Positions 42,691 through 56,000 of a stretch of 64,000 nucleotides of DNA are shown here, piece after piece. The stretch comes from Lagopus muta. Taxonomy: Eukaryota; Chordata; Aves; Galliformes; Phasianidae. The translations under genes were made by a program, and so were the position numbers. Below the pieces are notes generated by a model. That model did no database searches. It was not told the DNA's origin and saw nothing but the letters and a program-made list of their open reading frames with translations. The stretch lies in assembly GCF_023343835.1 (NCBI RefSeq), contig NC_064433.1, positions 184,095,777 through 184,159,776 on the forward strand, read 5' to 3'. The first letter of the stretch is position 1; each line of letters starts with the position of its first letter.

Positions 42691-42899
42691 GCACAGATGT
42701 TGGCTCCTGCTGGCTCAGACAGCTGAGGCTGTGGCGGGGCTCCTCAGCCGCTTTGCCCTCCCGCTGTCCTCATCCCATTCCGGGAGGACATTCTGGGATG
42801 TCTGTGTTTGTTTTGGGTCAATTACTTCAGAGCGTGTGTAACAAGCTTCCCTCCCGCTGATACACTCTAATTCCACCTACATTTTTGCCTTCTCACTTC

Positions 42900-43800
42900 T
42901 AATTAACCAATAAACGCAACACCACCTGTGTTGGAAGAGAGTTTTTCTCCCAACACCGCAGGCAGCCGAACCCCGCTCCTTCCCTCAGCACCGCGCCACT
43001 CTGACACGAAGGAGGCCCACACCGCTCCCGCCCCTCATCGCTCCCGCCCACCCGCGGCCCCGCGCCGTGCCGGCCGCTCTCTCCGCTTCCCGCCGCAGCA
43101 CCGCGTCCCCCCGGCGGCGGGCAGGCAGCGCCCCCGGCATGCGGCAGAGGGCGCCCCGCGTTCCGCCACAGCGGGGCCGGGAGGAGCCTCCGGCGCGGCT
43201 CGGCCGGGGAAGGAGGGAGGAGGAGGGAGCTGCCACGTCCTCTGCGGAGAGCGGAGCGCCTCAGCCCCACGTGCGGCGGAGCGGGGAAGTTGCCGGCGGC
43301 CGCTTCGCGCTCTGCCCCTCTCTCTCTCTCTGGCGAACGCAACTCCGGGTAAGGGCGCGCGGGGCCGCCGTCCCGAGGTGCGGGGAGCCGCTCCGGGAGA
43401 GGCGCGGCGCCGGCGGGGCTCCGTGCGGGCCGACTTCCTGCGGGCTGCGGCTCCCAGCGCCGCTGGCGGAGCGCCGCGGGGAGGAAGCACAAAGTTTGCG
43501 GGCGGCGGTGCGCGGGCGGCCCGCTGGGGGGAGAGCGGCGGCTGGACGGGACGGGGCGGTGCGCGGCTGTGCCGCCAGACTGAGCCGCTGCCCCTTCGGG
43601 GATCCGCGAGGAGAGCAGCTCTTGGAAAGCCCCGCGGCTTCCTCGATCGCCTTCACTTTATTCGGAATTTCAGTTCTCCGGCCGCGAGTGCTGTTGCGTG
43701 TGGGAGACGAGCGGGGAGCCGCGTTTGTGCAGCCTGGTGGGGGATCGGGGAACCTCAGAAAAGCCTTTAAAGGTGAGCCGGGGGGAACCGAGATGATCCG
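42900..43800 (+). promoter_or_regulatory. CpG island, probable promoter and first exon of a rightward gene (SMCO4 candidate)
   Basis: Nearly 0.9 kb of very GC- and CpG-rich DNA in otherwise AT-rich surroundings, the strongest island in the window. On the plus strand it offers good donors at CTCCGG|GTAAGG (43348/43349) and TTTAAAG|GTGAGC (43772/43773), which suggests a noncoding first exon read to the right. Long open frames (280 and 376 codons) arise from GC composition and have no domain. In mammals SMCO4, a small single-pass membrane protein with a distant first exon, lies divergent from CEP295; this is why I suggest it. No SMCO4 coding exon is visible downstream, so the identity is inference. 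Confidence 0.6.
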
Positions 43801-46672
43801 TTCTGAACGTGGAAACGCGGCTTCGCTCTGTATCTCAGCGCGGCTGCCGTTTGTTCCGGCGCTGTCCCCGCCGAGGCTGACAGGAGCGCAATTCGGAGCT
43901 TTTCTTCGGTTCTTTTTTTTTTATTGGGCACCTGGAGAGCAAGTCGTTTTCTTCCCGTGTGTGTTTCTAAAGAGCCCGAGCTTCAAATCTGCGATTAAAA
44001 GAGGGGGAAAGAAATGTTCGGTGATATGGAGGTCTCCCTTGCGTGGTCCCGACATCTGTGTCAGCTCCTCTGCCTCCATCTGCAAAGCTCTGTTCTTTTC
44101 AGCTGTGATCAGATTGCTTCTTTATAATGGAATAAAAGTCTGCTGGGAATTCCCCATTGCCTTATTAAAAAAAAAAAAGAAAAAGAAAGTGGGATGAGTT
44201 TCTTGTTAGTGCTTTTGCAAGAACTTTTTGCTCTCTGTCCTGTAGCGGCCTGTTTATACCATGCAGTCCCGAAAGGCTGAAGTTAGGAGGACAGCAGTTC
44301 TGGGCTGTCCTCAAGCATCGCACATGGAAACCTCAGCCGTTTTTCTCCGTAAATGAACAGCTCACTCTTGGAGCAGATCAGGCTGCACCCTTCCCTTGTG
44401 CTGTGTGGGAAATGTAGTGGCAAAGTTGACCAGCATGATGTGGGGTGCTGTTGTCACGTACTCTTTCTGCCGGGACAGGGGGTTGATCCTAGGTAATCTT
44501 GGAGGTCCCTTCCAACCCAAACCATTCTGTGATTCTGTGCTTTTATGACAGGACTTTCTGGGAATCACCTGTTTCTGCAGTGCTCTTTCCAGCACAGGCT
44601 TGCAGAGGTTTTTTCTCTTCAGTCAGGTTGTGATGAAGGTGTTGACCCAAAGCAAAAGGTACAGGCGGCACTGATAGAGGTGAAAATGAGCCATTAACAG
44701 CACCTTCAGGTGCTGCGAGGGTGGGTTTGGAAAGCCCTGTTTGTACAGCCCTTAGCTCGTGGAGCATCCCTGTGTGCTGTGACCAGTGCTCTCAGAGCGG
44801 TGGGACCAATCCACTGGAGTCATACTTATCAGTGACTGCATGGCTGCATCTGTCTGGGGGGGAGCAGTCGGGCTTTGAAGCTATCCCAGAGCAGCAGGCT
44901 GCACTGTGTGCACACAGCTCGCACTGTGTGAGGTGGCTGTCGGTCACCCTTGCTGGCTGCACATTTGGAGGTGTGTGCTGTGTACAGGTGAGAGAGTGGG
45001 CTGTTTCCTCTAGTCGCTCCTAGAGCAGTGTGCTAGCAAAATAATCTCTTTTTTAATCCAATCTAATCACGTTTCTCTGTGCATTAGACAGTGAAATGCT
45101 CCTGTATGTATATACATGCTGATTAGGTGATATCAGCTGTCTTATGGGATGGTAAATAGGCTGGACAGTAAATCTGGCTGCGGAACTTCATGTGCGATGT
45201 AAGGCAGTTTCCTCCTCTGTTTTTGTTACATATTTTCCTCCTCCATCATCTTTCTCCCTTCCCTGTTAGCTTTGAATCCAGCAGGACTTGGCCTGATGGT
45301 GTGTGCTCTACTTAGAGGCAGTGATTCAGGGGAACTGAAAAGGGAGAGTTTTCTCCACTAGGAGTCACAGCCCTGGTTCAGCAGGGAGCGGTGCTGTCAC
45401 AAGGACTGCGCTTACAGGAAGATAATTCATCTTTTGGTATCAGGGTTTGAGAGAACTGAGCACTAATTCTCTCTGCTGAATCGGGCTGTGTTTGCCATAC
45501 CTCACAGCTCCATGTCCCATCTGCTCCTGAAGTCTGAGCTCCTTGGGAATGGCCCTGGCATTTTTTGACTCTGGAGCTGCCTGCTCCAGAGCAAAACATT
45601 CTGCCCGTTTTCCTGTTAGTCCCTCCATCGTGTGCTGCAAGGAGTATCTATGGATGACTGATGCCCACGTTGTCCCCTAGCAATTCTGTGTTGTGTGCAG
45701 ATCTGGATTTCTCTGCTTTTTTGACACTTGACTGCTGTGCTTCAAGAAATGTCTGCCAAGCAGATCTTTGCTGTGGTCTTCTTGAAAGGCCTCTGAGATG
45801 AGTGCTGTAGAGGCCACCAAGGCAACAGCAGGGCTGCTCTTTTACCAGGTGGCGATTTATCACGAGGTGCGATATACTGAGGAGCCTCTGTGGTTGTGAT
45901 GTTCTGTGTTGTTCTCCCCCTTCCTTTAGTTTTCTTTTTTTTAATTATTGTAGTATCAGCTTTCCCTTAAGTGCTCGTTAAAGCCGAGAAGCTACCTTCC
46001 TTTCCGTCCGTATGGGAAATAGTTAGGTTGACAGATGTGGGCTCTGTGAGGATTTGCTGAGCTCTTAATCCTGTTTGTGGCTAATAGGCCATGCTAATGT
46101 GCAAGGGCATCTCTTTCCCTGTACAGAGTTCTCACCTGCTGCTGCCTTGGGGAGTTGTGCTGTTAAAATGCTGTCATTGCCTTAGCAGTAGTGGTGGGCC
46201 AGAGGTTGTCATTGTGAACCTCTGCAATGCTGCAGGTCTCTCCTCTATTTTTTTATGTTAGTTAGAGATTATTTTCTTGTTAAGACAAACGCAGGAATTG
46301 CTGTAGGCAACAGAGGAAGAAGGCTCTCTGTACTGGCTATGGCAAACAGCTGGAGATGGGGTGTTTGTGAGCTCTTAGGGTGTTCTGGGGGGGATGAGAT
46401 GTGTGATGCTGTTCCCTTTGTTGCCTTTTGCCCTAGCCCTGGTTTGGTCTCAGGGTTTTTCACTCTCCTCTGTCCAGCTTCATTTGATTTCTTTTATGCT
46501 GCTTTTAGTTGCAAAGAAGTTACTTACTTCTTTCTCCTTTAAAATGGGAGTTTTGTGCTTTTAGATGTCAGTGTGGCTAGAAGTTCCTGATCACTCTGTT
46601 CATTAGAAATCTTGTGGAATTTCTTGAAGCATAGGATGCAGAGCATTTAAATTGTTCTGTATGGGAGTTAAC
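43801..46672 (+). other. Probable intron 1 of the rightward gene
   Basis: No splice-bounded coding exon was found. A short CR1 3' end lies at about 44460-44540. An A-rich run lies at 44167-44190. Confidence 0.4.
44460..44540 (+). repeat. CR1 3' end
   Basis: TCTTGGAGGTCCCTTCCAAC, CCAAACCATTCTGTGATTCT. Confidence 0.85.
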
Positions 46673-47087
46673 ATAGAATCACAGAATGGCCTGGGTTGAA
46701 AAGGACCACAGTGGTCCCCTAGTTCCAACCCCCTGCTATGGGCAGGGTCACCAACCACCAGACCAGGCTGCCCAGAGCCACATCCAGCCTGGCCTTGAAT
46801 GCCTGCAGGCATGGGGCATCCACAGCCTCCTTGGGCAGCCTGTTCCAGTGTGTCACCACCCTCTGTGTGAAAAACTTCCTCCTCATGTCTGACCTAAACC
46901 TCCCCTGTCTCAGTTTGACACCATTCTCCCTTGTCCTATCACTATCCACCCTTGTAAACAGTCATACCCTCCTGTTTATACGCTCCCTTCAAGTACTGGA
47001 AGGCCACACTGAGGTCTCCCCACAGCCTTCTCTTCTCCAAGCTAAACAAGCCCAGTTCCCTCAACCTTTCCTCATAGGACTCATGAA
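46673..47087 (-). repeat. CR1 3' fragment, reversed (~415 bp)
   Basis: CATAGAATCACAGAATGGCC, GGGCAGGGTCACCAACCACC, GGGCAGCCTGTTCCAGTGTG, CTAAACAAGCCCAGTTCCCT. Confidence 0.93.
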
Positions 47088-50000
47088 AGCGTAAACACAA
47101 TTTTTAATATATTGGTGACTTGACAGAGCCACCTCTCTCTGGTCCACCAACATGCTGGTCAAAAGCTAATCTAAATAACTACAATGCACTGATAAGTCCT
47201 TCCTTGCAGTTTCACATGAGTGCAGATGACACCACTGTCCACCCTGTCTAATTATTGTGTGCTTTTTCAGCAGCTGCTGGAAATATTTCCAGTCAAAGGA
47301 TTTATTTTGTGCCGTTTGTTGATGGTACTCCTTGGGGCTGAAAGGCTTTTGAGAAAAATACCTGCTTGCCTTCCTTGATGCTGGTAGCCACACTGAAAGT
47401 ATATGCAAGACAGCGACCTGAGGTCCAAACGTTTGGCAGAGGGTGTCAGTGAAAGCAGGACTGAGTGTGCAGATGGAAGGCATGGTCACTGATTCGTGGC
47501 ACTCAACTGCAATATGAGTCTTTTTTTAATTTTATTTCTGTTTGGTTTCTCTTGTGCAGTCAGCTAACAGTACCAAAATACCTTTATTTTCCTTTTTATA
47601 TCGAGCATTGTCTAGGATAGCTGCAATGGAAGGCTGCTATGACCATGATGTATTTCCTCTGCAACTGGCTTTTAAAAATGGGACAAGATAATAGGAAGAC
47701 TCACTGTGTCAACCTCCCAGTTTAGCCATCATACAGCTACAGCTCAACTCTCTATCTGTAGTGTATTTGCACTCTTAATTTTTTAGAGCTACTCACGGCA
47801 CAGGAAAACAAAACAAAACAAACACACAGCTAAACAAGTGCTTGTGAACAAAAGTACCACCTCAATAAATTGCCCCAACCCAAATGGATTGGTTTGTTGC
47901 TGCCAGAGTCCAAAGGGTGCCAGTGTCAGTAAACACAAGGCCAAACATTCTGCACCCCCTCTACCCCAGCAGCTCATTTCAGCCCAAAGAAGTCATCTGT
48001 GCCTGCAGCAGGACAGGCCACATTTCTGCTCTTCATGTGACAAAGACACCAACACATTGCTTAGGCAGAAGCAGCTTTTGCACTGATGCTGCTCTTTATT
48101 TTCCACTCTTTTTGTGAAATACAGAGACAATTTCCAAGCAAAGCCTTTGGGGAAAGAGCTCTACTCAAAATCACTGGTCCTCTGTCTGGCACAAGAAGAG
48201 CAGAGAATGCAAATTAGTTTCAAAAAAAGCAGCTGGCAATCAATAAGAAAGGGCTGGTCTCCAAAAGTAAAGCTGGGTTCCTCTAAGGATAAGAGTTAAA
48301 AGGCAAAAAATATAAGAAGATGAAAGTAAAGGAAGAACAAATGTAAACAACGTTGTGGGAGGGAAGCACAGAAGGAGAAAAAAAATCTAACGATACAACT
48401 GAAAAAAAATCAGAGACAAAGAACAGCTGGGGGTAAAAAGGGAAGAAATACGCACACAACTGGACTGCACAGAGAAGGATCATTAGAAAAAGTCTAATGC
48501 ACAAAACATGCAGAAACCAAACAAGATAAAAATAGTGAAAGGGAGAAGATAAGAGGCTAGCAGGCAGTAAGGCTGAAGGCAGCAGACACGAGTTCACGTT
48601 CTAGCCCAGTTCCCAGGCACTGATGAGTCTGGTAATGAGCATCAGCATTCCTTCTGCTGCACAGCTGGCCAGCTCACCAAGCCGTGCCCGCTTGCCTCCT
48701 GCCCTTCTGCACAACCCAGTGCCCACCTGCATGAGCCAGAACCCACCCACTCTACCTGCAGGCAAAGTCTTAAGGCCTCTCATGCCCATGGCAGCTGGAA
48801 CAGACTGAGAAAAGCCCTGCAGTATCGTTACCACCTGTGTAAAGGAAAGAAGAGCTCCTCGGGAAAAGATTAAGCGGGCTGAGGTGGGAGGCTTCAATGC
48901 TTGGGTAGTATCTGCCTTCAGTTAGGCTCTCTGATAAAGGTCTAAGGGTCTTTAATAAAGCTCCATGACGTTTACATTGCCAAACAGAAAAATCTTGCAT
49001 ACAGCCCGTCTTGATTCCAGGCTTTGTTCTGTGCTAGTGGTATGGATAATCATGCCTTGGATGCAGACCTCGGGTGTATATTTGTCACGCTTGCAGGCTG
49101 CTTTCTATTTATAAATGGCTCTCACTGGTTTTACACCCTCTGTCAGTTTGATTTTGTTTGGCACCTTGGCTTTGTGTACACAGAGAGCCCTTCTCTGGCC
49201 ACAATGCAGTGCTTTGCAGCAGGTCCAAAGAGCAGGCTAAACCCGTTATTGAAACTCAATGAAGTTCTTTGCATCTCAAGAGTCCATTTTCTAGAGACCT
49301 GTGCACCTTACTGCATCGGGTCTTGCTGTAAATGCAGCACGCCTGCCATGGCAGTGTGGCCCACTTTGGAGTGGGAAATCTTACTACTGTATTTAAGGAT
49401 AGCTTAGGACAGAAACTGTGAAATAAGCATCTATCCAAGTGGTGTGAGGGGGGTTAGGTGACAGTGCTGTGCAGGATTACAAAAAACAAATGCTTTCCTG
49501 AGTTGACATGTTAAAGGTGGAGCTTGTAGCTGTGGTATTAGGATGAGTGACACGTGTTTGGAGGCTTGAGTTGTGTGTGTTGAAGGGCCCTAGCCTGGAA
49601 GAAGGAGTGCGTGTCAACTTCTTGCCTGAGTGTTTAGGTTTGATAGTCCTGCTCAGAAGCCCGGCTGCAGAGCTGGGCTGATTTCAGCCTGCAGCCTCAG
49701 CCTCCTTCCCTCCATTGTTCCTGGTTCTCACAGCGGTCGGACAAACATTCAACAGGATAGAAAACAGCGTCTGTAAAAGTAAGATTTGCTCTGACATCTG
49801 ATTGGAGGAGCTACTTCTAAGTCTTACATTTCTGAAAGTTGAAACTGGCTCCTTTCTGCTGCTAATTCACGTAACATGTTAGCTCATTGTACAGCAATCT
49901 CTAGCAGGCACACAACGGCTTACTTTTTATGGCATAAACTGGGAGAAGGGACAAAGATTTGTATACAGTCATTTTATTGTTGTTTTTTTTTCCCCCATGT

Positions 50001-53000
50001 CTTCCAGCTGTAGCACTGCTTCCTGTGTGGGAGAATGAGAACGGGGGACCTTTCTGTTCTGTGTCCAGAGTACGACGCAAGCCAGAGTTAGAAGTAGGAG
50101 TGAGAATCCTTTTGACCTCTTGAATCTGTGCTTTTGTTAATAGCAGAAGGGGTTATTACTGTTGAACATGGTGAAACGGTGGTTTTCTTCTTTAAAAAAA
50201 GAAAGTTTAAATTTAGTATGTGCTTAAGGCAGAGGAGGGGTGCTTAAAGCACTCAGAGAAGCCTGCAGGAATAAATCTTCACAGGAAATTCAGTTACAAG
50301 CGGAAATACTCAAGTTGGTCTGTATGTATTAACGTGGGGCTCCTCCCTGTCTAATGATGCCCCTCCTAATAGAGCTGGCTTGTAGCTGCACCATGTCTTA
50401 CCAACTGGCATGCACTTCTCTGTTTGCACTCTCAAATCAGCAGGTAGGGGCTGGATCTTGTCTGTAAGCCATCCAGCTTTGTTATTTCAGTCCTGCACTC
50501 AATAAACATGCAGTGCCGACAGGCTGGCCTCTTAGCTTAGGCTCAGCACTGCTCCAACAAATGGCTGCAGCGGTAGGGCTGGAGCTGGCTTGCTTCTGGC
50601 CTTCTCTGAGCAGGACTGTGGAAGGCTGGGTCCTGGATGTGCCTTGTGCCCAGTTTGATAAACTGCATGGAGGCTTCTTCACATGCTGTCCTCATCCTGA
50701 GATGCCAGGGGGAGCTTCTGTCCTTTGTGACACTGGAACATTTCAGTGCCTTTTTGTAGCTGTTTCATGGGGTGAAGTGTTTTGATCATTTGCTGTTTTA
50801 CTTACTTTACTTCATTCATTTATTTTTAAGGTACCTCTGTGCTTTTTGCTCAGTTTTTTATTATCTGGATGTGTTTTCTTGGCAGAGGCAGGTTTTCCAG
50901 TGCCTCTTTTGCAGCAGTGAAAAGAACCCATTGGCCCCTAAAGCTTTCCTGCTTAATGCGCTTTTTTGACCTTTTCAGTCACTTTCTGTTTCACAGGTGT
51001 AAGTCCTGGGGATGTTACTGTCCCTTGTTGCTGAACTAAACGACAGTTGAGGGTTTCTGATGATAAATGCATATTTTTCCCTATGCAGGTTTATCTTTGT
51101 ACTGTGTGCTGGGCAGTCCTGAAGGGGAGGTTCTGTGTGAAGAGAAGTCTGAGATTTTGGCCTTAGCAACCCTTACAAGTGCAGGAGAGGAAGAATTAAG
51201 GAGAATGGCTGTGGTGTGCAGAGTCTGAAGAATCCGTGTCAGTGTATCCGGTCCCCTTTTCATGCAGTGTAAGGAAGAGGGTGATGGGAGGATTCAGTCT
51301 TCCCCGTGGTACCAGCAGAAGAGCAAGAACAGCACCTGAGAGCTAGGTAAGGCCCTGTGAGCTGCGAAGCTTCCTGGGCTGTGTTCAGTCTTCTAAAATA
51401 CAGTTTAAGGAGCAGCCAACAAAATGTGTTTTCCAGGGGCTGAAAAGGTTTCCAGGTAGCGATTCCTGATCATCTGTCAGCTTCAAACTCTTTTGATCCC
51501 CATATAACATAATTCAAAAATATTTTTAAGCTTAGCCTTATTTTAATTAAAAAGAAGTGTCGTGGCAGGGTTTTTGACGTTGCACGTTTGCTGAGCCACA
51601 TCTGCAGGCTGGATAAGTGGCAGGAAATTCTGCTCTGTGGTGCTTATTTGCTGCCGCCTTTTGTGCCAGATTTCAGTAGATGCAGGATTGTTTTCTTTCA
51701 AGCTGAATGGGCATGCGTTTTTTGCTGAATATCTTCCTCCTGTGAACACTTTCATTTGTTGTGTGAAAATAATATGATGCTGTTACTGAAAATAGAGTTA
51801 GATTGTAGGCACGGGCTGTATTGTCATCTGCTTTTTTTTCCTGTTGTAATTTCAGTAAGTGCTGAAGTGTTTGTTAATCCTGGGGAGACATATTTGCTTT
51901 CCAATATAAATATCGTTTAGGAAAGTTTATTTCAAGTTATTTACGGGAGACTGCACACACGAGGTGGGGATATGTGGTGTTTTCTTTGGAGGATACCTTT
52001 TCCAAAGACATTTGTAAGGGTTGCTAATGCATTTCCTGCCTAGGAAGCCGAGGAAGTCAAAGAGAGAAGCAGATTACAGACATAGCTGTTAGTGCAGTGC
52101 TGTGGAGTTCCTGTAACCTCCATCTCCTGCACAGTTATGAGCTCTGCAGGAAGGGGATGTGCACCTTGTGTTGCAAACTCTCAGGCTTCCTGTTTCTGTG
52201 AGCACACTGGTTTCTGGTGGGGCCTCTTAACTTTCACTGCTGGGCTCCTTATTTTCCATGGCCCTAGAAACTTGCTGGTCTCCGCCAGTTCCAAACAGTT
52301 ACTGATGTCTTCACGGTACAGCAGCGTAGCAGCACCAGCTCTGTGCCAGTCCCTTGCAGTTCTGCTGCAGGTAATATTTCCTGTGAATAAAGTGTTGCTG
52401 TTACAGAATTCCAGGGAGCCCTGAATATAAATGTATCAATTATGTGTCAACACAACAGCATCTGTCGTTGAAATTGGGTATCATTTATTTGGCATCAGCC
52501 TAGTGAAGATTTGGCTGACAGCCAGAGTGAAATATTCCAGCAGAAAAAGCTGCAGCAGGAGCCATCTCTGAAGTAATGCTCTGAAATTCAGGTGTTCTAA
52601 CATCATCTAATACATTCTTAAGACATGAGGGACCTTAAGCAAAAAGGTTCCATGTTCTTGTCTGCATTTCTTTCTTTTTCATGTTGTTATTTTTTTGTTC
52701 TTGCTCTCTGCAGAGACGCACACAGGCTGTGGGATGTATATATCCTGTGAGTTGAGATCCTTCTCCTGACTGCATTTCATATTCCAACACTTGTTTACAT
52801 AAAAATTCCAAGTGGATGCAATCAGTGATGGCTGCTTCGGGGGAAGTTTAACTGTGAAAGAAGCAAAATAGGAGAGTTAGAAATGACATCCCTTTGCTCC
52901 AAAAGATTTGCAAGTGTTTGTGTTTTTCTTAGACATTACCTAAGTAAGCTGCACCTTCCCAGGGATGTGAATCAGAATGGTGAGTTTAGAAAGTTAGGCA

Positions 53001-56000
53001 CAGCCCTGGATGCCCTGTTTGTTGTGGATGCACTTGGCTGTGGCTCAGTAAACATTTTGGAGTACCTGGTGCAACTCAGAAACAAATCACTTTGCTTTTA
53101 TGGATGCTTCCTATCGTACTTGAACAAGGTAGAGAAGCAACCCTTCTGTTTAATGGAAAAGCTTGTAATGGGCAGCTCTTGGGTTCTGAGGTATCTTCTT
53201 AAAAATGAAAGTAGGAAGCTCAGTGTTGTAAAGCAGAAGATAAGTCAGAAAGATTGGGAGGTTGTGTGACAAATCTGAATGCCTGCATGGTTTCTTGTAG
53301 CTGGCTGGGGCTCCTTGTGCCAAATCGAAATGATTCAGCTGAGTGCTAGAGAAACTCTTTTCTAAGGAAGTGTTAAGAACAATGCAGAGATAAAAGTAGT
53401 TGGGAGAAAATAAGCACTGGGCTTTCAGTGCTGCAAGAAAGGCTTCTGGAATAAAGATGAGCGTTTTTAAAAGGGTTTTTTTTTGTTGTTGGTTTTTTTT
53501 CCATGAGTTTTGAAGGTCTGTGAAGTTCAATTTCTCTTGGAGGGGAGAGAGCAGTGAAGGGAGGGAGGTCTGTCATATTCTCTGCATTTCAAATGAGTTG
53601 GTTGCTGGTTGAGTAGGAAAAGCATTTGGATTTACTCTTAACTTTAACTTTAGACTGTCAAAGGAAATAGCAGTCTAGAGTTAAGTAATGAAACCTCTTT
53701 AGGAAAATCGATGCTGCCTTATCCAAACTCAATTTATGCAAGAGGTCAGCTCTGTTGCTGCCCTGGAAAAGCTTGAATTTAATGATTAACCTCTTTGTGG
53801 CTGTTCGTGTAACTTCAGGCTTTCCATCTGGTACATTATGTAAGCATGAGGCAAGATGGTAATGGAGCTCTCTACGGAATGCTGTGCACTATTTGGGGAG
53901 AAGATCTCTACACACAGTATGTATCAGCCCCAGTGAAACAGAAGTCCATTAAGAAATCCTATTAGCTGTCTGCTCTCCAGGTGAGTTAAAACCTCTGCCC
54001 AGTGTCTAACTGGTGGCTTATCTGGTAACAGTGCTGTTGCCCCTTCTGGAGAGGTGTCTTTTTGTGCAGCTGTGCCAGGCTAGGTTCATCTCAGCCACGT
54101 ATAACATTGAGAGACAAAGTGATACCCTGTAATAAAAGTCAAAATCCTCTTCAGTGTTGAACCTGACACTGTCTTGTTCTGTTCTGTCGGCCTCCCATTC
54201 AGCTGATCTCCTTGTGAGGTCTCAGTGTCACACAAGCAGTAATGCACGACAAGAGGGAGGGAGTGTGTGTTGTGTGAAAGCAGCTCTGAACGGCACGGGG
54301 TTTGGTCCAGGAGTGCTGTCAGATGGTAGACAGTGTGTTTGCTGTAGCAGTATTCATCTCTGTAATTTTCTGTGGCTTAAAGCAAACCCGTAGTTCTTGT
54401 GTTTACTTCCCAAAATTCTATTTCAAAAGTAGCTTTAGTTAATGTAATAGCATGTAAAGTCTAAATTGTTTTTCTGTTAAAACAGAGAGTATCAGGAGGA
54501 GTAATTCTAACACCAGCTGCACGTCTCTCATGAAACACAAATCTGCAGTCTGCTCTGTGTATGTAGATGCTCATGTCCATGGAGTGGCCTGAAACCTGCC
54601 AAGTACTGCAGTAGCATCTGAGGCAGACTGCCACGCTGGACGTGAGCTTAGTTTGCTTCCTTCCTCTTCAGTTTTTCCCACATCTAAGTAGTTCTATATC
54701 TTTTCAAAGTGATTTCTGTTGGTAGTTGTTGCTTCCCATCGGCTTTTGACTGTCTTCTGTCTTTCATTTGATTTGAAGGGGAGGAATTTGGACTGCAGCT
54801 ACCTTCCCTGTTTTTAAGTGCTGTACGCTTTTTGCTCTTGAGCTCCACCAAGTTACTGCAATCTTTGCCTACGCAAAATTATTTTGTATTTCATTCTAAG
54901 GTGGCTATTCTGAGACGTATAAATACTGTGTTATTTCTGTTCAGATGTTTATGAACAATTTTGACCTGTTGGCTGCCCTCTCCAGTTGTTTGAATCATTA
55001 GCATGCCCTCAGGGGAGGTGAGACTGCACGTATATGGGTACAGTAGGAAAGGGCAGTGCTATTCCTTTTCCTTTCTCAGAAGTGGGCATTGCTGTTGTAG
55101 CTCTGGCTTCAAGGCTTGGTTAATTGCTGCAGAAAATCTCAATTCTCTGTCACACAGAGGGATAAGCAATGGCTGAGGGATCCACGTCATAGGAGGAATA
55201 CATCTAGATATCTACTTCCCTTTGTAGGAAGGAAGTTCTGAATGTGCAGGAGGTGATGTGTGTTGTCCATGTTGTTTGCCTCCAAAGGCACAAAATGAGC
55301 TTTTGAGTCTTTTAATGTGGGGTTTTGGGCAGCCCATGTTCAAGAGCACGGGTTTCTGCCCTGGCTTTATTTGGTGTGTCCAGGAGCTGGCTGCCTGATT
55401 CTCTCTCTGTGTATGTGGTTTGTTTATCTGTGTCCGTTGCTTTTCTTAGTCTCTCTTCTTTCTCCAGTCCAGATTAGTTTGAGGAAAACCACATTTTCTT
55501 TTCCGTTATACTTGCACTGGAAATTCAAGGGCAAAAAGTCCCTTCTTCACTCTCAGGAGCTGAGAAGTACTAGTGCTAAATGTCCTCATATCTAACATTG
55601 GGGTCTGAATCTACTTCTGGCACTGCAGCTCTGGCACTGAGGAGCAGCCTGTTGGGAGCAGTTTGCAGAAACAGTTTGGAATGTGTCAATATTATCAGGT
55701 CGGTACTGGAACCTTATGTGAATGAGTCTCTATCCACTTACCTCATGGGGAAGTTGGAGCTTTCATGTTTCCAGAGAGAAATTGTCTCATCTGCAAAGAA
55801 ACGCTGGCTTTTCCCTGGTGACTCGGTGTGAAAAAGCTCACAAAGGCTTTCAGCAGCCCCACGTCCCAAACAGGCATCGGCAGCAAAACTGAGGTCATCT
55901 GTAATTCAGTATTTCGTTCTGTGAAATTGCCTGCTCCAAGAGAAATAACACATTTACATGTACGTTAACCAGTGTTTGCCAGCTCTTGGAATAAAGCCAG

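Noticed and set aside
43067..44197. 376-codon (and overlapping 280-codon) frame in the CpG island as a protein
   Set aside because: Arginine-, alanine- and glycine-rich composition follows from GC content; other frames are equally open there; no domain, and it runs across good splice donors into a poly-lysine A-run.
49024..49407. 127-codon plus-strand frame with hydrophobic stretches
   Set aside because: Hydrophobicity comes from T-rich sequence; no start context or splice support.
52883..53269. 128-codon plus-strand frame as a gene
   Set aside because: No domain, no promoter or splice context; one frame of this length is expected by chance in 20 kb.
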